64,000 nt of DNA from DASSUW01 sp963730535. Its GTDB lineage: Bacteria; Actinomycetota; Thermoleophilia; Solirubrobacterales; Solirubrobacteraceae. The notes beneath the pieces were generated by a model. That model searched no databases, was not told the origin of the DNA, and was given only the letters and a program-made list of their open reading frames with translations. The stretch covers positions 558,001-622,000 of the forward strand of contig CAVSRU010000005.1 in NCBI GenBank assembly GCA_963730535.1, written 5' to 3'. The translations under genes were made by a program, and so were the position numbers. This document shows positions 1-10,742 of the stretch, piece after piece (the first letter of the stretch is position 1; the number at the start of each line of letters is the position of its first letter).

Positions 1-137
1 CGCGAGAGCGGCTCGGCTACTCCCCCACCCGCTCCTGGCGCGACTACCTCACCGAGGACGGCACGCTCAAGCCCGAGCCCCGCGAGCGGCTCGAGCGCGG
101 CGAGACCGGCGTCCAGCGGGGCCGCGCGGTCGGCTGA
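1..137 (+). CDS. C-terminal end of an unidentified protein (partial)
   Basis: The last 44 codons of a gene that begins before the window, read in the third frame and ending in TGA at 135-137. The visible tail is hydrophilic and charged: it begins RERLGYSPTRSWRDYL and ends GVQRGRAVG. No domain can be recognised from so short a piece. It was chosen over the other frames because of its actinobacterial codon bias (G/C in third positions) and because it stops exactly where the convergent ftsH-like gene ends at 138. The function is unknown. Confidence 0.55.
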   Translation, partial: RERLGYSPTRSWRDYLTEDGTLKPEPRERLERGETGVQRGRAVG

Positions 138-2081
<1,944 letters not shown>

Positions 2082-2096
2082 GATCAGATGATGCCA

Positions 2097-2831
2097 ATGA
2101 CGACCGTGGGCTACGAGCGACGCGGCCCGGCTGCGTGGGTGACGTTCGACCGCCCGGAGGCCCACAACGCGATGACGTACGAGATGTACGAGGCCCTGCA
2201 CGAGTGCTGCGAGCAGGCCGACGCGGACGACGAAGTGCGAGCGCTCGTGCTCCGCGGTGCCGGCGGGCGGGCGTTCGTGGCGGGCACCGACATCAGGCAG
2301 TTCCTGGCGTTCGCCTCGGGGGAGGACGGGCTGGCATACGAGGCGCGCATCGAGCGGGTGATCGGCCGGCTGGAGCGCGTCGGCAAGCCGACGATCGCGC
2401 TCGTCGACGGCTTCGCGATGGGCAGCGGCCTCGTCCTCTCCGCGACGTGCGACCTGCGCATCTGCAGCCCGGCGGCCAGGTTCGGCCTCCCGATCGCGCG
2501 CACGGTCGGCAACTGCCTGTCGATGGAGAACTACGCGCGGCTGGTCGCCGTCGTCGGCGAGGCGCGCCTCAAGGACATCGTGTTCACCGCTCGCGCGGTC
2601 GAGGCGCCCGAGGCGCTCGCCATCGGGCTCGCGACCGAGGTCGTCGAGGACGCCGAGGCGCGCGTGGAGGAGCTGTGCGCATTGATCGCGAGCCATGCGG
2701 CGGTGACGCTGCGGGTGACCAAGGAGGCGCTCCGGCGGCTGCGCCCGCTCGCCGACGGCGACGACCTCGTGCGTGAGGCATACGCCAGCGAGGAGTTCCG
2801 GCGGCGGGTCGAAGCGTTCCTCAAGCGATGA
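2097..2831 (+). CDS. Enoyl-CoA hydratase/isomerase (crotonase) family protein
   Basis: A 244-residue crotonase-fold protein of typical size. The oxyanion-hole segments are visible as AFVAGTD (59-65) and GFAMGSGLVLS (105-115). The family acts on CoA thioesters in beta-oxidation or degradation pathways. Of the two glutamates used by true hydratases, the one usually found in the Cys-Glu-Leu segment is Val here (GLVLS), and the second region reads FGLPIARTVG. Water-adding activity is therefore doubtful, and an isomerase, hydrolase or lyase role is equally possible. Start ATG 2097 gives the usual short N-terminus; ATGs at 2088 and 2091 are alternatives, and no strong Shine-Dalgarno site decides. 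The 3' end overlaps the convergent methyltransferase by 11 bp. Confidence 0.85.
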   Translation: MTTVGYERRGPAAWVTFDRPEAHNAMTYEMYEALHECCEQADADDEVRALVLRGAGGRAFVAGTDIRQFLAFASGEDGLAYEARIERVIGRLERVGKPTIALVDGFAMGSGLVLSATCDLRICSPAARFGLPIARTVGNCLSMENYARLVAVVGEARLKDIVFTARAVEAPEALAIGLATEVVEDAEARVEELCALIASHAAVTLRVTKEALRRLRPLADGDDLVREAYASEEFRRRVEAFLKR

Positions 2832-3552
2832 GCGACGCCATGGCGTGGACGAAGTGGAGCTCGCCGGCGTCGCTCCGTGAGGGGCGGAACCCGGTGGTCG
2901 GGCCGCCCTCGAGCTCGGCGACGAGCGCCGCGCGGATCTCGTCCGCGGCGGGCCCGGCGTGTCGGTCTGAGCCAGCCACGGCTCCAGCGGGCGGACCACG
3001 TCGCGCACCTCGACGTCCTCGGTGCCGACCAGCGCCGTGAGCTCGTCGAGGGTCAGCATGCGCGCGTGCGAGGGGTCGCGCAGGCGCTCGAGCCGGTTCT
3101 GCTCCTCGTGGTCGGCGACGAGGTCGGCGATCGCCAGCCGCCCACCGGGCCGCAGGCACCTCCGCATCTCGGCGAGCGCGACCTCGGGGCGCTCGAAGTG
3201 ATGCACCGCGAAGCGCGAGACGACGATGTCGAAGCTGCCGTCGAGGAACGGCAGCGCCGCGGCGTCGCCGCGCATCGCGATGACGTTGGGCGGCAGGTGC
3301 TCGCGGCCCTGCTCGAGCATCGCCGCCGTCGCGTCGACCGCGACCACGGCACGGACCGAGGGCGCCAGCCGCCGGGCCAGGTGCCCGGTCCCGGCCGCGA
3401 CGTCGAGCACGAGGTCGCGGGGGCGGAGTGGGAGCCGCTCGAACAGCCACTCGGAGTCGGTGGTGAAGAGGCCGGTTGAAGCGCGGGTCCTCGAAGGCGG
3501 CGGCCTGCTGCGTGAACGCCCGTTCGACCGCCTCGGCGTGCGGATCCGTCAC
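2821..3552 (-). CDS. SAM-dependent class I methyltransferase, frameshifted
   Basis: UbiE/Methyltransf_11-type methyltransferase. The SAM-binding motif I is LDVAAGTGHLA, followed by the acidic VVAVDAT strand, GDAAALPF and the LRPGGRLAIADL post-motif. The GTG start at 3552 overlaps the hydrolase stop (GTGA), so the two genes are translationally coupled. The reading frame must change twice. Near 3470 the N-terminal AFTQQAAAFEDPRFN has to join the motif-I frame (one extra base in a C/T run). Near 2975 the segment ending LAQTDTPGP has to join AADEIRAALVAEL (one base missing in a C run). Both breaks are single-base events in homopolymers and match many others in this window, so sequence error is more likely than a true pseudogene. 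The substrate is unknown. Confidence 0.8.
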   Translation of the reverse strand: MTDPHAEAVERAFTQQAAAFEDPRFNRPLHHRLRVAVRAAPTPPPRPRARRRGRDRAPGPAAGALGPCRGRGRRDGGDARAGPRAPAAQRHRDARRRRGAAVPRRQLRHRRLALRGASLRAPRGRARRDAEVPAARWAAGDRRPRRRPRGAEPARAPARPLARAHADPRRAHGAGRHRGRRGARRGPPAGAVAGSDRHAGPAADEIRAALVAELEGGPTTGFRPSRSDAGELHFVHAMASLIA

Positions 3553-4354
3553 GGGGCGTCGAGGAACGGGCGGATCATCGCCAGCAGCCAGTCGATGCGG
3601 TCGAGGACGCCGGAGCCGGGCGGGATGAAGTGGGAGGTGCCGGGGAGCACGGCGAGCTGGGACGCCGGCAGGCCCTCCAGGTCGCCCATCACGCCGCCGC
3701 CGCGCAGTCTGAACAGCTCGACGGCGTGCTCGAGCCGGACGGCGTCGGAGTCGCCGACCACGACCATCGTCGGCGCGGTGATCGCCCGGATGTCCTCCTC
3801 GGGCCACGCGAACGGCGTCGCGTCGAGCGTCTTGAGCTTCTCGACCAGCGTCGGGAAGTCGTCCGGGTTGGGCGCGAGGCGCTTGTACTCCTGCTCCATC
3901 GGCGAGCCCGCGAACATCTCCGGCGTGATGGTGTGGACCATGTCGAGCAGGGCCGAGTGCATGCCGTCGCTGGTGAACGATGCGGAGATGGGGACGAGCT
4001 TGCGCACGGCGGCCGGATGGCGGATCGCGACCTGGAGCGCGGCGCCGGCGCCCATGCTGTAGCCCACGACGTCGGCGCTCTCGATACCGAGATGGCGAAG
4101 CACGCCCGCGGTGTCGTCAGCCATCTGCTCGTAGGTGAGCGGACGGTCGGCGTCCGCGGTCCGGCCGTGGCCCTGAAGCTCGACCGCGATCACCTGCCGG
4201 CTCTCGGCCAGCCCGCTCAAAGCGGCCCCATCAGGTCGATCGTCATGTACGCGCCATGCAGGAGCACAACCGGCTCGCCCGAGCCGTGGATCTCGTAGTA
4301 CACGCGTAGGTCGCCGACCGGCGCGTAGCCCGTCTGAGTCTCGGTGCTCGCCAT
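3549..4354 (-). CDS. Alpha/beta-fold hydrolase, frameshifted
   Basis: The N-terminal frame starts at ATG 4354 (MASTETQTGYAPVGDLRVYY) and contains the oxyanion HG of VVLLHGAYM. It hits TGA near 4218, exactly where the second frame (SGLAESRQVIAVELQGHGRT) takes over, so a single-base indel in the T run 'ctttga' breaks the gene. The nucleophile elbow GYSMG, acidic VVVGDSDAV and catalytic His in GTSHFIPP are all present. It resembles small esterases or haloperoxidase-like hydrolases of about 270 residues. It is upstream of and coupled to the methyltransferase (4-bp overlap). The start lies about 40 bp from the divergent tRNA-Gly gene. The substrate cannot be read from the sequence. Confidence 0.85.
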
Positions 4355-4375
4355 GCCCGGGACTCTAGTCAGGGC

Positions 4376-4381
4376 TATACT
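4376..4381 (+). promoter_or_regulatory. Probable -10 element of the tRNA-Gly promoter
   Basis: TATACT lies 10 bp before the mature 5' end of tRNA-Gly, in an otherwise GC-rich stretch. No good -35 match is seen 17 bp upstream, so the assignment rests on the -10 box and its distance only. Confidence 0.5.
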
Positions 4382-4391
4382 CGCCCCTCGC

Positions 4392-4465
4392 GCGGATGTA
4401 GCTCAGTTGGCTAGAGCGTCTGCTTGCCATGCAGAAGGTCGAGGGTTCGAGTCCCTTCATCCGCT
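4392..4465 (+). tRNA. tRNA-Gly (anticodon GCC)
   Basis: A complete cloverleaf: 7-bp acceptor stem GCGGATG/CATCCGC, D stem GCTC/GAGC, anticodon stem TCTGC/GCAGA with loop TTGCCAT (anticodon GCC), and T arm GAGGG-TTCGAGT-CCCTT. The 3' CCA is not encoded. Its 3' half (from 4423) is the left attachment sequence of the island; the same 43 bases recur at 13027-13069. The 3' portion of this functional tRNA was therefore probably supplied by the integrating element. Confidence 0.97.
4423..4465 (+). repeat. attL: tRNA-Gly 3' end, left direct repeat of the island
   Basis: 43 bp identical to 13027-13069, running from CTTGCC in the anticodon arm to the end of the acceptor stem (CCGCT). Identity ends immediately on both sides. 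Perfect repetition of a tRNA 3' end 8.6 kb away, with recombinase genes just inside, is the classic mark of tRNA-targeted integration. Confidence 0.93.
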
Positions 4466-4470
4466 CCTCC

Positions 4471-4496
4471 GGAAACCCCGCTCCGGCGGGTTTTCC
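4471..4496 (+). terminator. Hairpin terminator after tRNA-Gly
   Basis: Inverted repeat GGAAACCCCGC / GCGGGTTTTCC around a TCCG loop (one mismatch), starting 5 bp after the tRNA. It lies on the island side of attL. A different tRNA-type terminator lies after attR, so integration swapped the terminator behind the gene. Confidence 0.7.
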
Positions 4497-4626
4497 GCGT
4501 TCCACAGCCAGCGATCGACCTTCGCGCGCCCGAGGACATATCGGCTCGTAGGGGCTTCAAGAGCCGTAAACACCCGAGTCCGTACCCACGCCGTACCCAC
4601 ACGCCTTCGCTCGCGACTACTCGCCG

Positions 4627-4822
4627 TCAGTCGTGGGCGTACTCGAGGAAGCGCTCAACTTTCTCCGCGTTGCGCTCGGCATGGTCGGGCAGCAGGTGCA
4701 TGTAGACGCGCACGGTGACCCGTGTCGAGGAGTGCCCCATGTAGCGGCTGACCGTCACGAGCGGTACGTCGGCGGCAATCAGCCAGGAGGCGAAGGTGTG
4801 TCGCGCGTGATGCCACCTGTCG
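4627..4822 (-). pseudogene. Tyrosine recombinase (phage-type integrase) C-terminal remnant
   Basis: About 63 residues of the catalytic C-terminus: HHARHTFASWLI carries the His-x-x-Arg-His pair, YMGHSS the second His, and VYMHL the nucleophilic Tyr. The core-binding domain and the first catalytic Arg are absent, because upstream DNA changes abruptly into the serine recombinase. Its position about 160 bp from attL is where a tRNA-targeting integrase normally sits. It is therefore probably the relic of the enzyme that inserted the island. The fragment cannot recombine on its own. Confidence 0.82.
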
Positions 4823-6206
4823 GGCAGAGCATCACGCGGGCGGCATGGTGGCGACGGCCAGGCTTGACGAAGACGACGTCGAAGATCCGCGCGATGAGCT
4901 CGCGGCGCTGGGTCAGGTTCATGGCCTCCCACTGAACGCGGAGCTCGCGGGCGGGCGGGAGCGTATGGAGGTCGTGGCGGGCGCGAAGTCTTGTCACGTC
5001 GGCGCGGGCTACTCGCAGTTGGGCTTGGCGTGCCTCGAGGCCGCGAAGGAACGACTCTGTCCCAAGCACGCGTTGCAGCCGGGGACTGTCGCGGTATCGC
5101 TCAGGGCCGCTCCAGCTTCGCTGAGCCGCTTCCTGCCGCCTCAAGCGCCGCCCTCGGCGCTCGTCGTCGCCTGCGCAACACGTCAAAGGCGGCGGCACAG
5201 ACCAGCTCGTCGAGAACCGTGGATGAGATCGATGCTGGTGCGGGGCACTGTCCGCCAGCGTGATGCTTACGACAGGAGTACGTGGACCGGTGTTTGTAGG
5301 CGTCGTACGCCGGGTGGAAGTTCAGCCGCATACCGCAGCTCGCGCACCGGACGATTCCGACGAGGAGATGCTCGGCAGGGTGGCGGCGAAGGTTCGTCGC
5401 GCGTGGGTACTGCGCGCCTCCCATGTCGGACCGTCAGTCAGGGCCGGATGCGCGTCATCACACACATACGGCCCGCAGCGCGCCTGGCCGAGGTAGACCG
5501 GGTTCGCGAACACCCGACCCGTCGCCGTCGGCGACCAACCCGGATGTCCGAACGCGGTCCGGACGCCTTGCGCCTCCAGCGACCGCGCTACGCTCCGGAC
5601 TGGCTCGCCCGCCGCCCGCCGCCGGAACAACTCGCCGATCACCGGTCCGGCGACGGGATCTGGTCGTAGCCGGCCGGATCTGGAGCGCCGGTAGCCGACC
5701 GGCGTGACGCAGCCGCCATGGATGCCACGCGCCACGGCGGCCGCACGCGCGGACTCAAAGCCAGCTCGGATCCGTTCAAGCTCCCACTCGGCTACTGACA
5801 TCAGGATGCGGACGACGAGCCGGCCCGTTTCGGTCGTGGTGTCCAGGCCCTCGTGAACGGCGAAGAACTCGCCCCCGGCCCGGCGGACACGGTCGATCGC
5901 AACCAGCCCGTCGATGAGCGACCGCCCGAACCGGTCAACCCGGTGCACGACAACACCATGAGACTCGCCGCTCTCGCATCGCCTGATCGCCTCCTCCAAC
6001 AGCGGCCGATCGGCACGAGCACCAGACTCATCAAGCTCCTGGAACACATGCACCACCCGGGCATCTCGCGCATCTGCCCACGCCTCGATTGCGTGAGTTT
6101 GCGTCCGGGGCGAGATGAATCGCGGCCCCCGGCGCTTGCCGACCTTCGACACACGGATGTAGCCGTCGACTCGCAGCGGCACGGTGGCCTGCGTTGCACG
6201 CGCCAT
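4779..6206 (-). pseudogene. Large serine recombinase, frameshifted twice
   Basis: Resolvase catalytic domain starting MARATQATVPLRVDGYIRVS, with nucleophile Ser20 in YIRVS and the Arg cluster HRVDRFGRS. Next come the 'Recombinase' domain (about residues 165-260) and the zinc-ribbon segment HLLVGIVRCASCGMRL...CPAP. The C-terminal coiled-coil region includes SFLRGLEARQAQLRVA and LTQRRELIARIFDVV. The frame changes near 5420 (after TDGPTWEA) and again near 5150; each looks like a single-base indel. Downstream it runs directly into the tyrosine-integrase remnant. Such enzymes integrate or excise phages and integrative elements. If the two indels are sequence errors, a protein of about 470 residues would be intact. 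Confidence 0.85.
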
Positions 6207-6379
6207 CTCGACTCCCCTGAAGGACGTTCACGAGCCTGTCACCGATTCGGGCATTCCGCCAGAGCCAAGACCGCACGCCTCGCCCGTCGAGTAGGAACTC
6301 CTCGCCGCGTGACTACTGCTTCTGTCGCTTCTATGTCAAGAATTGATGGGTGGGGAGTCGTTCTGGCCGGGTGGGGCGG

Positions 6380-7360
6380 TTGCAGCAGTCGCCAGACGTG
6401 GCGGGTGAGGTAGCGCTTGAGGCAGCGGATTGCTTCGCGGGTGCTCTTGCCTTCGCTGCGGCGTCGCGCGATGTAGTCGCGCGTGGGCTGGTGGCAGCGG
6501 GCGCGGGTGACGATCACGCGGTGAAGCGCGGCGTTGATCTGTCGGTTGCCGCCCGGTCGAGCCGTTGGCGCTGGGTGTTGCCGGAGCTGGCGGGGATCGG
6601 CGCGACGCCGGCGGCGCGAGCGAGCTTGGCCGCGTCGCGAAGCGCTGGCGCCGGCGATCTCGCCGACGAGCTTGGCCGCGATGAGCGGCCCGCCCGGGCT
6701 CGGTGCGCAGCGGAGTACGCGACCTGCCCGACGAGCTACGGTGATTTCCTGCTCGACCCGGACGGCACAGCGTCGAGGCCGTGCAGGCGGCGGGCGCGCC
6801 CCGCGCACCGAACGCGCATCGACCACCTGTGCGATCCGCGTCGCCGACCGATCCGCGTGCCCCGCTTCTACACGACCATCGCGCCCGCCGGGATCCGCAG
6901 CTCGGGCCAGAGGTCGTGCAGGTGCCAGAGCCGCGTGCAGTTAGTCACGCGTGGCGGACCAGCCGTTCTCGCTGATCGACGAGCAGCCGCAGGTCGAGCT
7001 CGGGCCCGTCCAGGAGCGCGGCCGGCTCGCGTTCCACGCCCAGCGAGGACGCGGCACGGTGCGCGCGTATCGCATCCGCTTGCCGCGCTCGCGGCCGCTG
7101 CGGCGGCCCACGGCGGTCAGGGCGTGGGACGAACACGCGCTCGCCGCGCGCGATCAGAAAGCGCTCCGGCTACCCGGAGACGTTCGGAGTCCTAAGGGCC
7201 CAGACGGGCACGACATCGAGGTCGCGCGCCACCGCAACAGGGCATCGAAGCCGCGCCGGCCGACCGCGACCGTCTGCTCGCCCCGCAGCTCGCCGGTCGC
7301 CGCGGCGACGGCAGCGATCGTGTGGAACGCTGGTGAGTGTCCGCGCGAGCACGATCATGG
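6380..7360 (-). pseudogene. IS110-family transposase remnant
   Basis: Pieces of the IS110 DEDD transposase occur in successive frames. The N-terminus is near 7358 (MIVLARTLTSVP). The middle part holds RDLDVVPVWAL and RQADAIRAHRA, and the Transposase_20 C-terminal domain holds LIAAKLVGEIAG, GGNRQINAALHRVIV and SEGKSTREAIRCLKRY. At least three frame changes separate these pieces, so no functional protein is made. Terminal repeats are not evident, as is usual for IS110. It lies immediately upstream of the serine recombinase on the same strand. Confidence 0.8.
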
Positions 7361-7370
7361 TTGTCGTCCT

Positions 7371-7699
7371 CCTCTACCTCGAAGAGACGGACAGCTGGCG
7401 GACACGGCTTGCTGGAGGCGGTGCCACGCATCTATCAAGTCACGCCAGACATCCCCGACCGGCGACGAGCGACAAAACAGAACGGAAGTCAGGCCCTAGC
7501 CCGGCCGACAGCCTCAAAGCGAGTCAGCTCGCCGCCGGTCGGGACCATCCCGTCGGCGTCGGACGTCACCGACACCCAGATCGAAACAGCAAGCCTCAGG
7601 GGAGCAGCACGGCTAACGGTGTCCGCCTCGGCGGCGCTGCCTCGTTGTCCAAGGCAGTATCCGGTTTCCGCCTCAGACGGCTGCTGGACAGACGTGCCG
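7371..7699. other. Gene-free stretch inside the island
   Basis: No reading frame with convincing codon bias, no repeat and no RNA-like structure could be recognised between the IS110 remnant and the small helical protein. It is probably decayed island DNA. Confidence 0.4.
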
Positions 7700-7996
7700 C
7701 TACTGGGCCGGCAGCGTCGGCGATTCCGGTGGCGTCCCGGGCGCGGAGGCCGGCGAGGGCGGTCCTTCCGTGCCCTTCGCGCGCTCGAGCTCCTCCTTGA
7801 CGGCGCTGATCCGCTCGACCGTCGGGCTCAGCCGCGGGTGCGTGAGCTCGCCGCTCTGCACGAGCTCAAAGGTCGTCTGACCAAGTTCACCGTAGGCATG
7901 CGTGAGCTTGCGCTTGGTCTGCAAGGTGGCCACGCCTTCCTGGGCCTTCGTCGTCGCCTGCCCCGCGGCTACCTTGACCCTGTCGAGTACGTCCAT
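7700..7996 (-). CDS. Small helical hypothetical protein
   Basis: 98 residues from ATG 7996 (MDVLDRVKVAAGQATTKAQ). The start is fixed by a Shine-Dalgarno-like GGGGGAG directly upstream. The body is predicted alpha-helical and charged (QTKRKLTHAYGELGQTTFEL, AVKEELERAKG), with a proline/serine-rich tail (GPPSPASAPGTPPESP). There is no membrane segment or cysteine. The pattern recalls small actinobacterial proteins of unknown function in which a short amphipathic helix is followed by a disordered tail. The role is unknown. It is island cargo, transcribed alone on the minus strand. Confidence 0.65.
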   Translation of the reverse strand: MDVLDRVKVAAGQATTKAQEGVATLQTKRKLTHAYGELGQTTFELVQSGELTHPRLSPTVERISAVKEELERAKGTEGPPSPASAPGTPPESPTLPAQ

Positions 7997-8342
7997 CTCT
8001 CCCCCTTGCATGGAAGTTCGCGGTTCGGGCGAGTGCATCTTGCCAGACCAGCATCGGATCGCCGTTTCACGGACGCGCGAGCCCGTCCTGACTGGGCGTA
8101 CCAGCGCTGGCGCTCTGGCGAACCGCGTGAGATCGTTGGCCACCGGGGTGTTCTGACTGAGGGAGGAAGTACCGGGATCGTCCAACGGCGCTCCTTCCGT
8201 GGAGGGAGCTGCGGGGGACGACGGCCGCGCGCTGCTCCGTTTGCCTCGTTGCGATAGCGAAGCTGAGCGTTCTTCGCTCCGCAGACGCACCGACGCTTGG
8301 TCGTCCAGAGGCGCTGTCGCGCAGAACGGGTAGTAGATCCGC
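7997..8342. other. Intergenic region between divergent island genes
   Basis: About 345 bp between the divergent helical-protein and membrane-protein genes. It presumably contains both promoters, but no convincing -35/-10 pair was found. No gene is supported here. Confidence 0.4.
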
Positions 8343-8861
8343 GTGGCATTCGCTTCGCGGCGTGCACGGGCCGTTGTGCTGTTGCTCGCCGGCGTTCTCG
8401 TCTTCTCCGACGTGGGCGCCCTCGCGTGGGCCGGGTGCGCCGCTACGGTCGCGATGCTCTTCACGGTCGGATTCGTCGAGCGGCGCTTGAGGGCCGTCGC
8501 GTGGGCGGCGATTCTCGTGGTGAGCGCGTGTGCGGCGGACGTCCTCTGGCAGCTCGACTGGGCGCTGTTCGACCGCTCAGACGACTACGAGCCGCTTCCC
8601 CAGACGCCCTTTGTGTTGATCGCGCTTCCGATCCCGATGGCCGCGATCGCAGTCGGCGTGGGGAGCGCAGCGCTTTGGCGTCGCATCCGGTCGAAGCCGA
8701 ACGGACCTTATGTGTTCGTTGGCCGCGCTTCCGGTTCCTACGCAACGCCATACGGCATCGGCGTCCGGCCAGGCGAATCTGCGCTGCTGCGTTCACCTGG
8801 ATGGAGCGGCGAGGGAGCGCGCGCTCGGGGCGGCTGCTTCTGCCTGGCGATCCGATGGTGA
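8343..8861 (+). CDS. Hypothetical membrane protein with four predicted TM helices
   Basis: 172 residues from GTG 8343. The hydrophobic segments are about residues 9-28, 30-46, 50-66 and 87-107 (TPFVLIALPIPMAAIAVGVG). They are followed by a basic cytoplasmic-type tail (WRRIRSKPNG) that becomes compositionally poor toward the end. There is no recognisable domain. The frame is supported by the hydrophobic periodicity and codon use. The last 40 residues look like read-through into decayed DNA, so the true C-terminus may have been altered. It is island cargo. Confidence 0.6.
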   Translation: MAFASRRARAVVLLLAGVLVFSDVGALAWAGCAATVAMLFTVGFVERRLRAVAWAAILVVSACAADVLWQLDWALFDRSDDYEPLPQTPFVLIALPIPMAAIAVGVGSAALWRRIRSKPNGPYVFVGRASGSYATPYGIGVRPGESALLRSPGWSGEGARARGGCFCLAIRW

Positions 8862-9037
8862 GCGCCACGCTTACCTTGACGCCCGCCTGTCGTCCCGAGC
8901 GATCGTCTCGTTGGCGCGCACCGAGATGCCTGCTTGCCCGCCGAAGCAGGAGCGCCGGTCACGTCCGGGGGATTGTCCTTCTCGGCTTCACCGGAGACCC
9001 CGCCCGGTGTGGGCGGGTCTCCGGGGAGAACACGAGC

Positions 9038-9245
9038 TCACGCGGACGACACGACGACGTGCTTGACCTCCGCCATGTAGCGGTCGGCGGCCGCGGAGGC
9101 CTCGTCCGGGGGCGCTTCCGCTCTGCCGGGCGTCCATGTACGCCGCGTACCAGTCCCACCAGTCGTGCGGTGGGGCGGCCTTCTCGTACGCGTCGTGATG
9201 CTCGGCGGTCTCGTGCAACAGGTCTGCCAGCGAGGCGACGTCCAT
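9038..9245 (-). CDS. Small partner protein of the VOC gene, frameshifted
   Basis: A short acidic/aromatic protein starting at ATG 9245 (MDVASLADLLHETAEHHDAY). It continues with PPHDWWDWYAAYMDARQ and, after a single-base frame change near 9115, with EASAAADRYMAEVKHVVV. Start and VOC stop are one base apart, so the pair forms an operon. Similar short proteins occur beside glyoxalase-like genes in actinobacteria, from memory of the family. The function is unknown. The break lies in a C/G run and resembles the other indels in this window. Confidence 0.65.
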
Positions 9246-9246
9246 G

Positions 9247-9730
9247 TCAGTCCTCCCATTCCCGGCCGGGGAGCCGGGTCGTGACCTCTTGGAGCAGCCA
9301 GCCGTTGCCGTCCGGGTCGCTGAACGACGCGTACGCGAAGTACGAGCGCCCGGGCAAGTCGGGGAACCCGGGGGGCTTCGGCTGCTCCTCCACCTCGCTG
9401 ACGTCGACGCCGCGGCTGATGAGATCGTCCCGGGCGGCGTCGATGTCCTTGACCGCCAGGTACAACCTGTCCAGGGACCCCGGCTCGCATCGCCGTGAGG
9501 CCCTTGCCGAAGTGGATCGAGCACTGCGAGTGGGGCGGCGTCATCTGCACCAACCGGACGTCGTCGCCGACGGCCAAGTCGGCGTCCAGCCGCCATCCGA
9601 GGCTCTGGTAGAAGCGCTTTGCCCGATCGACATCGGAGACGGGCAACGTCACCACCTCGAGCGCCATGTCGATCGTCGAGAGCTCCGCCATCGCCGGCGA
9701 ACTGGCGGTGCCTGCGTCGGTGCTGCTCAT
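9247..9730 (-). CDS. VOC (glyoxalase/bleomycin-resistance) family protein, frameshifted
   Basis: Start at ATG 9730. The first beta-alpha-beta unit (ALEVVTLPVSDVDRAKRFYQ, then DDVRLVQMTPP) is in one frame. The second (YLAVKDIDAARDDLISRGVD, SFSDPDGNGWLLQEV) follows after one indel near 9480. SFSDPDGNGW carries the usual metal/ligand-strand motif. VOC proteins are small metal-dependent lyases, dioxygenases or antibiotic-binding proteins, and the substrate here is unknown. It is the first gene of a two-gene unit with the small protein at 9038-9245, and is the most plausible useful cargo of the island. Confidence 0.8.
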
Positions 9731-10329
9731 GCTGACCTCCCTCGGTCGGGCGCGCCATTAACAGGGCGACGCCGGGCTCACCGACACGGGCAGCGCGCGC
9801 CAACTACGGCCAAGCATCGACGCTGCGGAGCCTGGGCTGCAGGATAAGCACGAGCCCGACTTCCTGCTCGCCCCCTCGACCGAGTCCGACCGAGGACGCT
9901 CCCCTTGGGGTGGACCCACTCTCCTCTCATTCGGGGGCGAGAGTCAAGGTGCTCGCGCCTCGTACGGTCAGACGGAGGACCGACGGATCCCGCGCAGTGG
10001 CACGAGTGGCGAGCTGCGGTAGGTCGCGCGCTCGCGAGAGACGTTGATCGCTGAGCGCGTCGAGCAGCGAAACCGCCTTCTCACCGATGTACCGGACGTC
10101 TCCTTTCTCTTTGATCGCGTGCGATTCGTCAAGTGCCTCCCGCGGTCGGTGACGGGGGTGCCGGTCGGGGTTGAGGTGGGCTCATTTCTCTTTGGTGCTC
10201 GGGTCGGCGCAGAGTGTTCGTGGGAGCTGTCTCGGCTTCTCAATTCCATGCGGGGCCGTCAGGCGGCCAGAAAGCGGGGGGGGCTTGCCGAGGCAGGATC
10301 GGGCCGGCGAGGCGCGGGGGGTAAGGGTT
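9731..10329. other. Gene-free stretch inside the island
   Basis: About 600 bp upstream of the VOC gene without a supportable gene on either strand. Open frames here lack G/C third-position bias and show no domain. It may hold the VOC promoter and debris beside the IS110 remnant. Confidence 0.45.
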
Positions 10330-10742
10330 GTTGGCGGGAGAGGACGTGCCAGGCGGCGATCAGGATCTTGCGCGCGACGGCGGCCTTGGCCGGATTCTTG
10401 CCGGCGCGCGCGGCGAGGTCGGTGAAGAGCTGGAGCCACGGGTTCGACGGTCGCAGGCGGTTGGCGGCTTCGACGGCTGCCCGCGCAGCGCCGCGAGCCG
10501 GCTTGGAGAGCGCGCCGGTGCGCGAGCGTCGCCGGACTGGCTGATCTTCGGTGCCAGGCCGGCGTAGGCGATGGAGCTTGCGGGGGAGCCGAGAGCGCGA
10601 CGTCGCCGATCTCGGAGGCGAGCGTGAGTCCGAGTAGGTCGCCGATGCCAGGATCGTGTCGAGCAGGATCAGGCGCGCGTCGGCGCGCGCGGACGCAGTC
10701 GTGGTCGATCGGGGTGATGCGGGCGTCGAGCAAGTCGATCAC
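10330..10742 (-). pseudogene. IS110-family transposase, C-terminal part (interrupted)
   Basis: Transposase_20 remnants on the minus strand: VIDLLDARITPIDHD, PGIGDLLGLTLASEIGDVA, and frame-shifted pieces corresponding to GKNPAKAAVARKILIAAW. It ends abruptly at the left end of the IS256 copy. The matching N-terminal half resumes beyond the IS256 at 12173-12740 in the same orientation, so a single IS110 gene was split by the insertion. It also carries several frame changes of its own. Confidence 0.75.
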
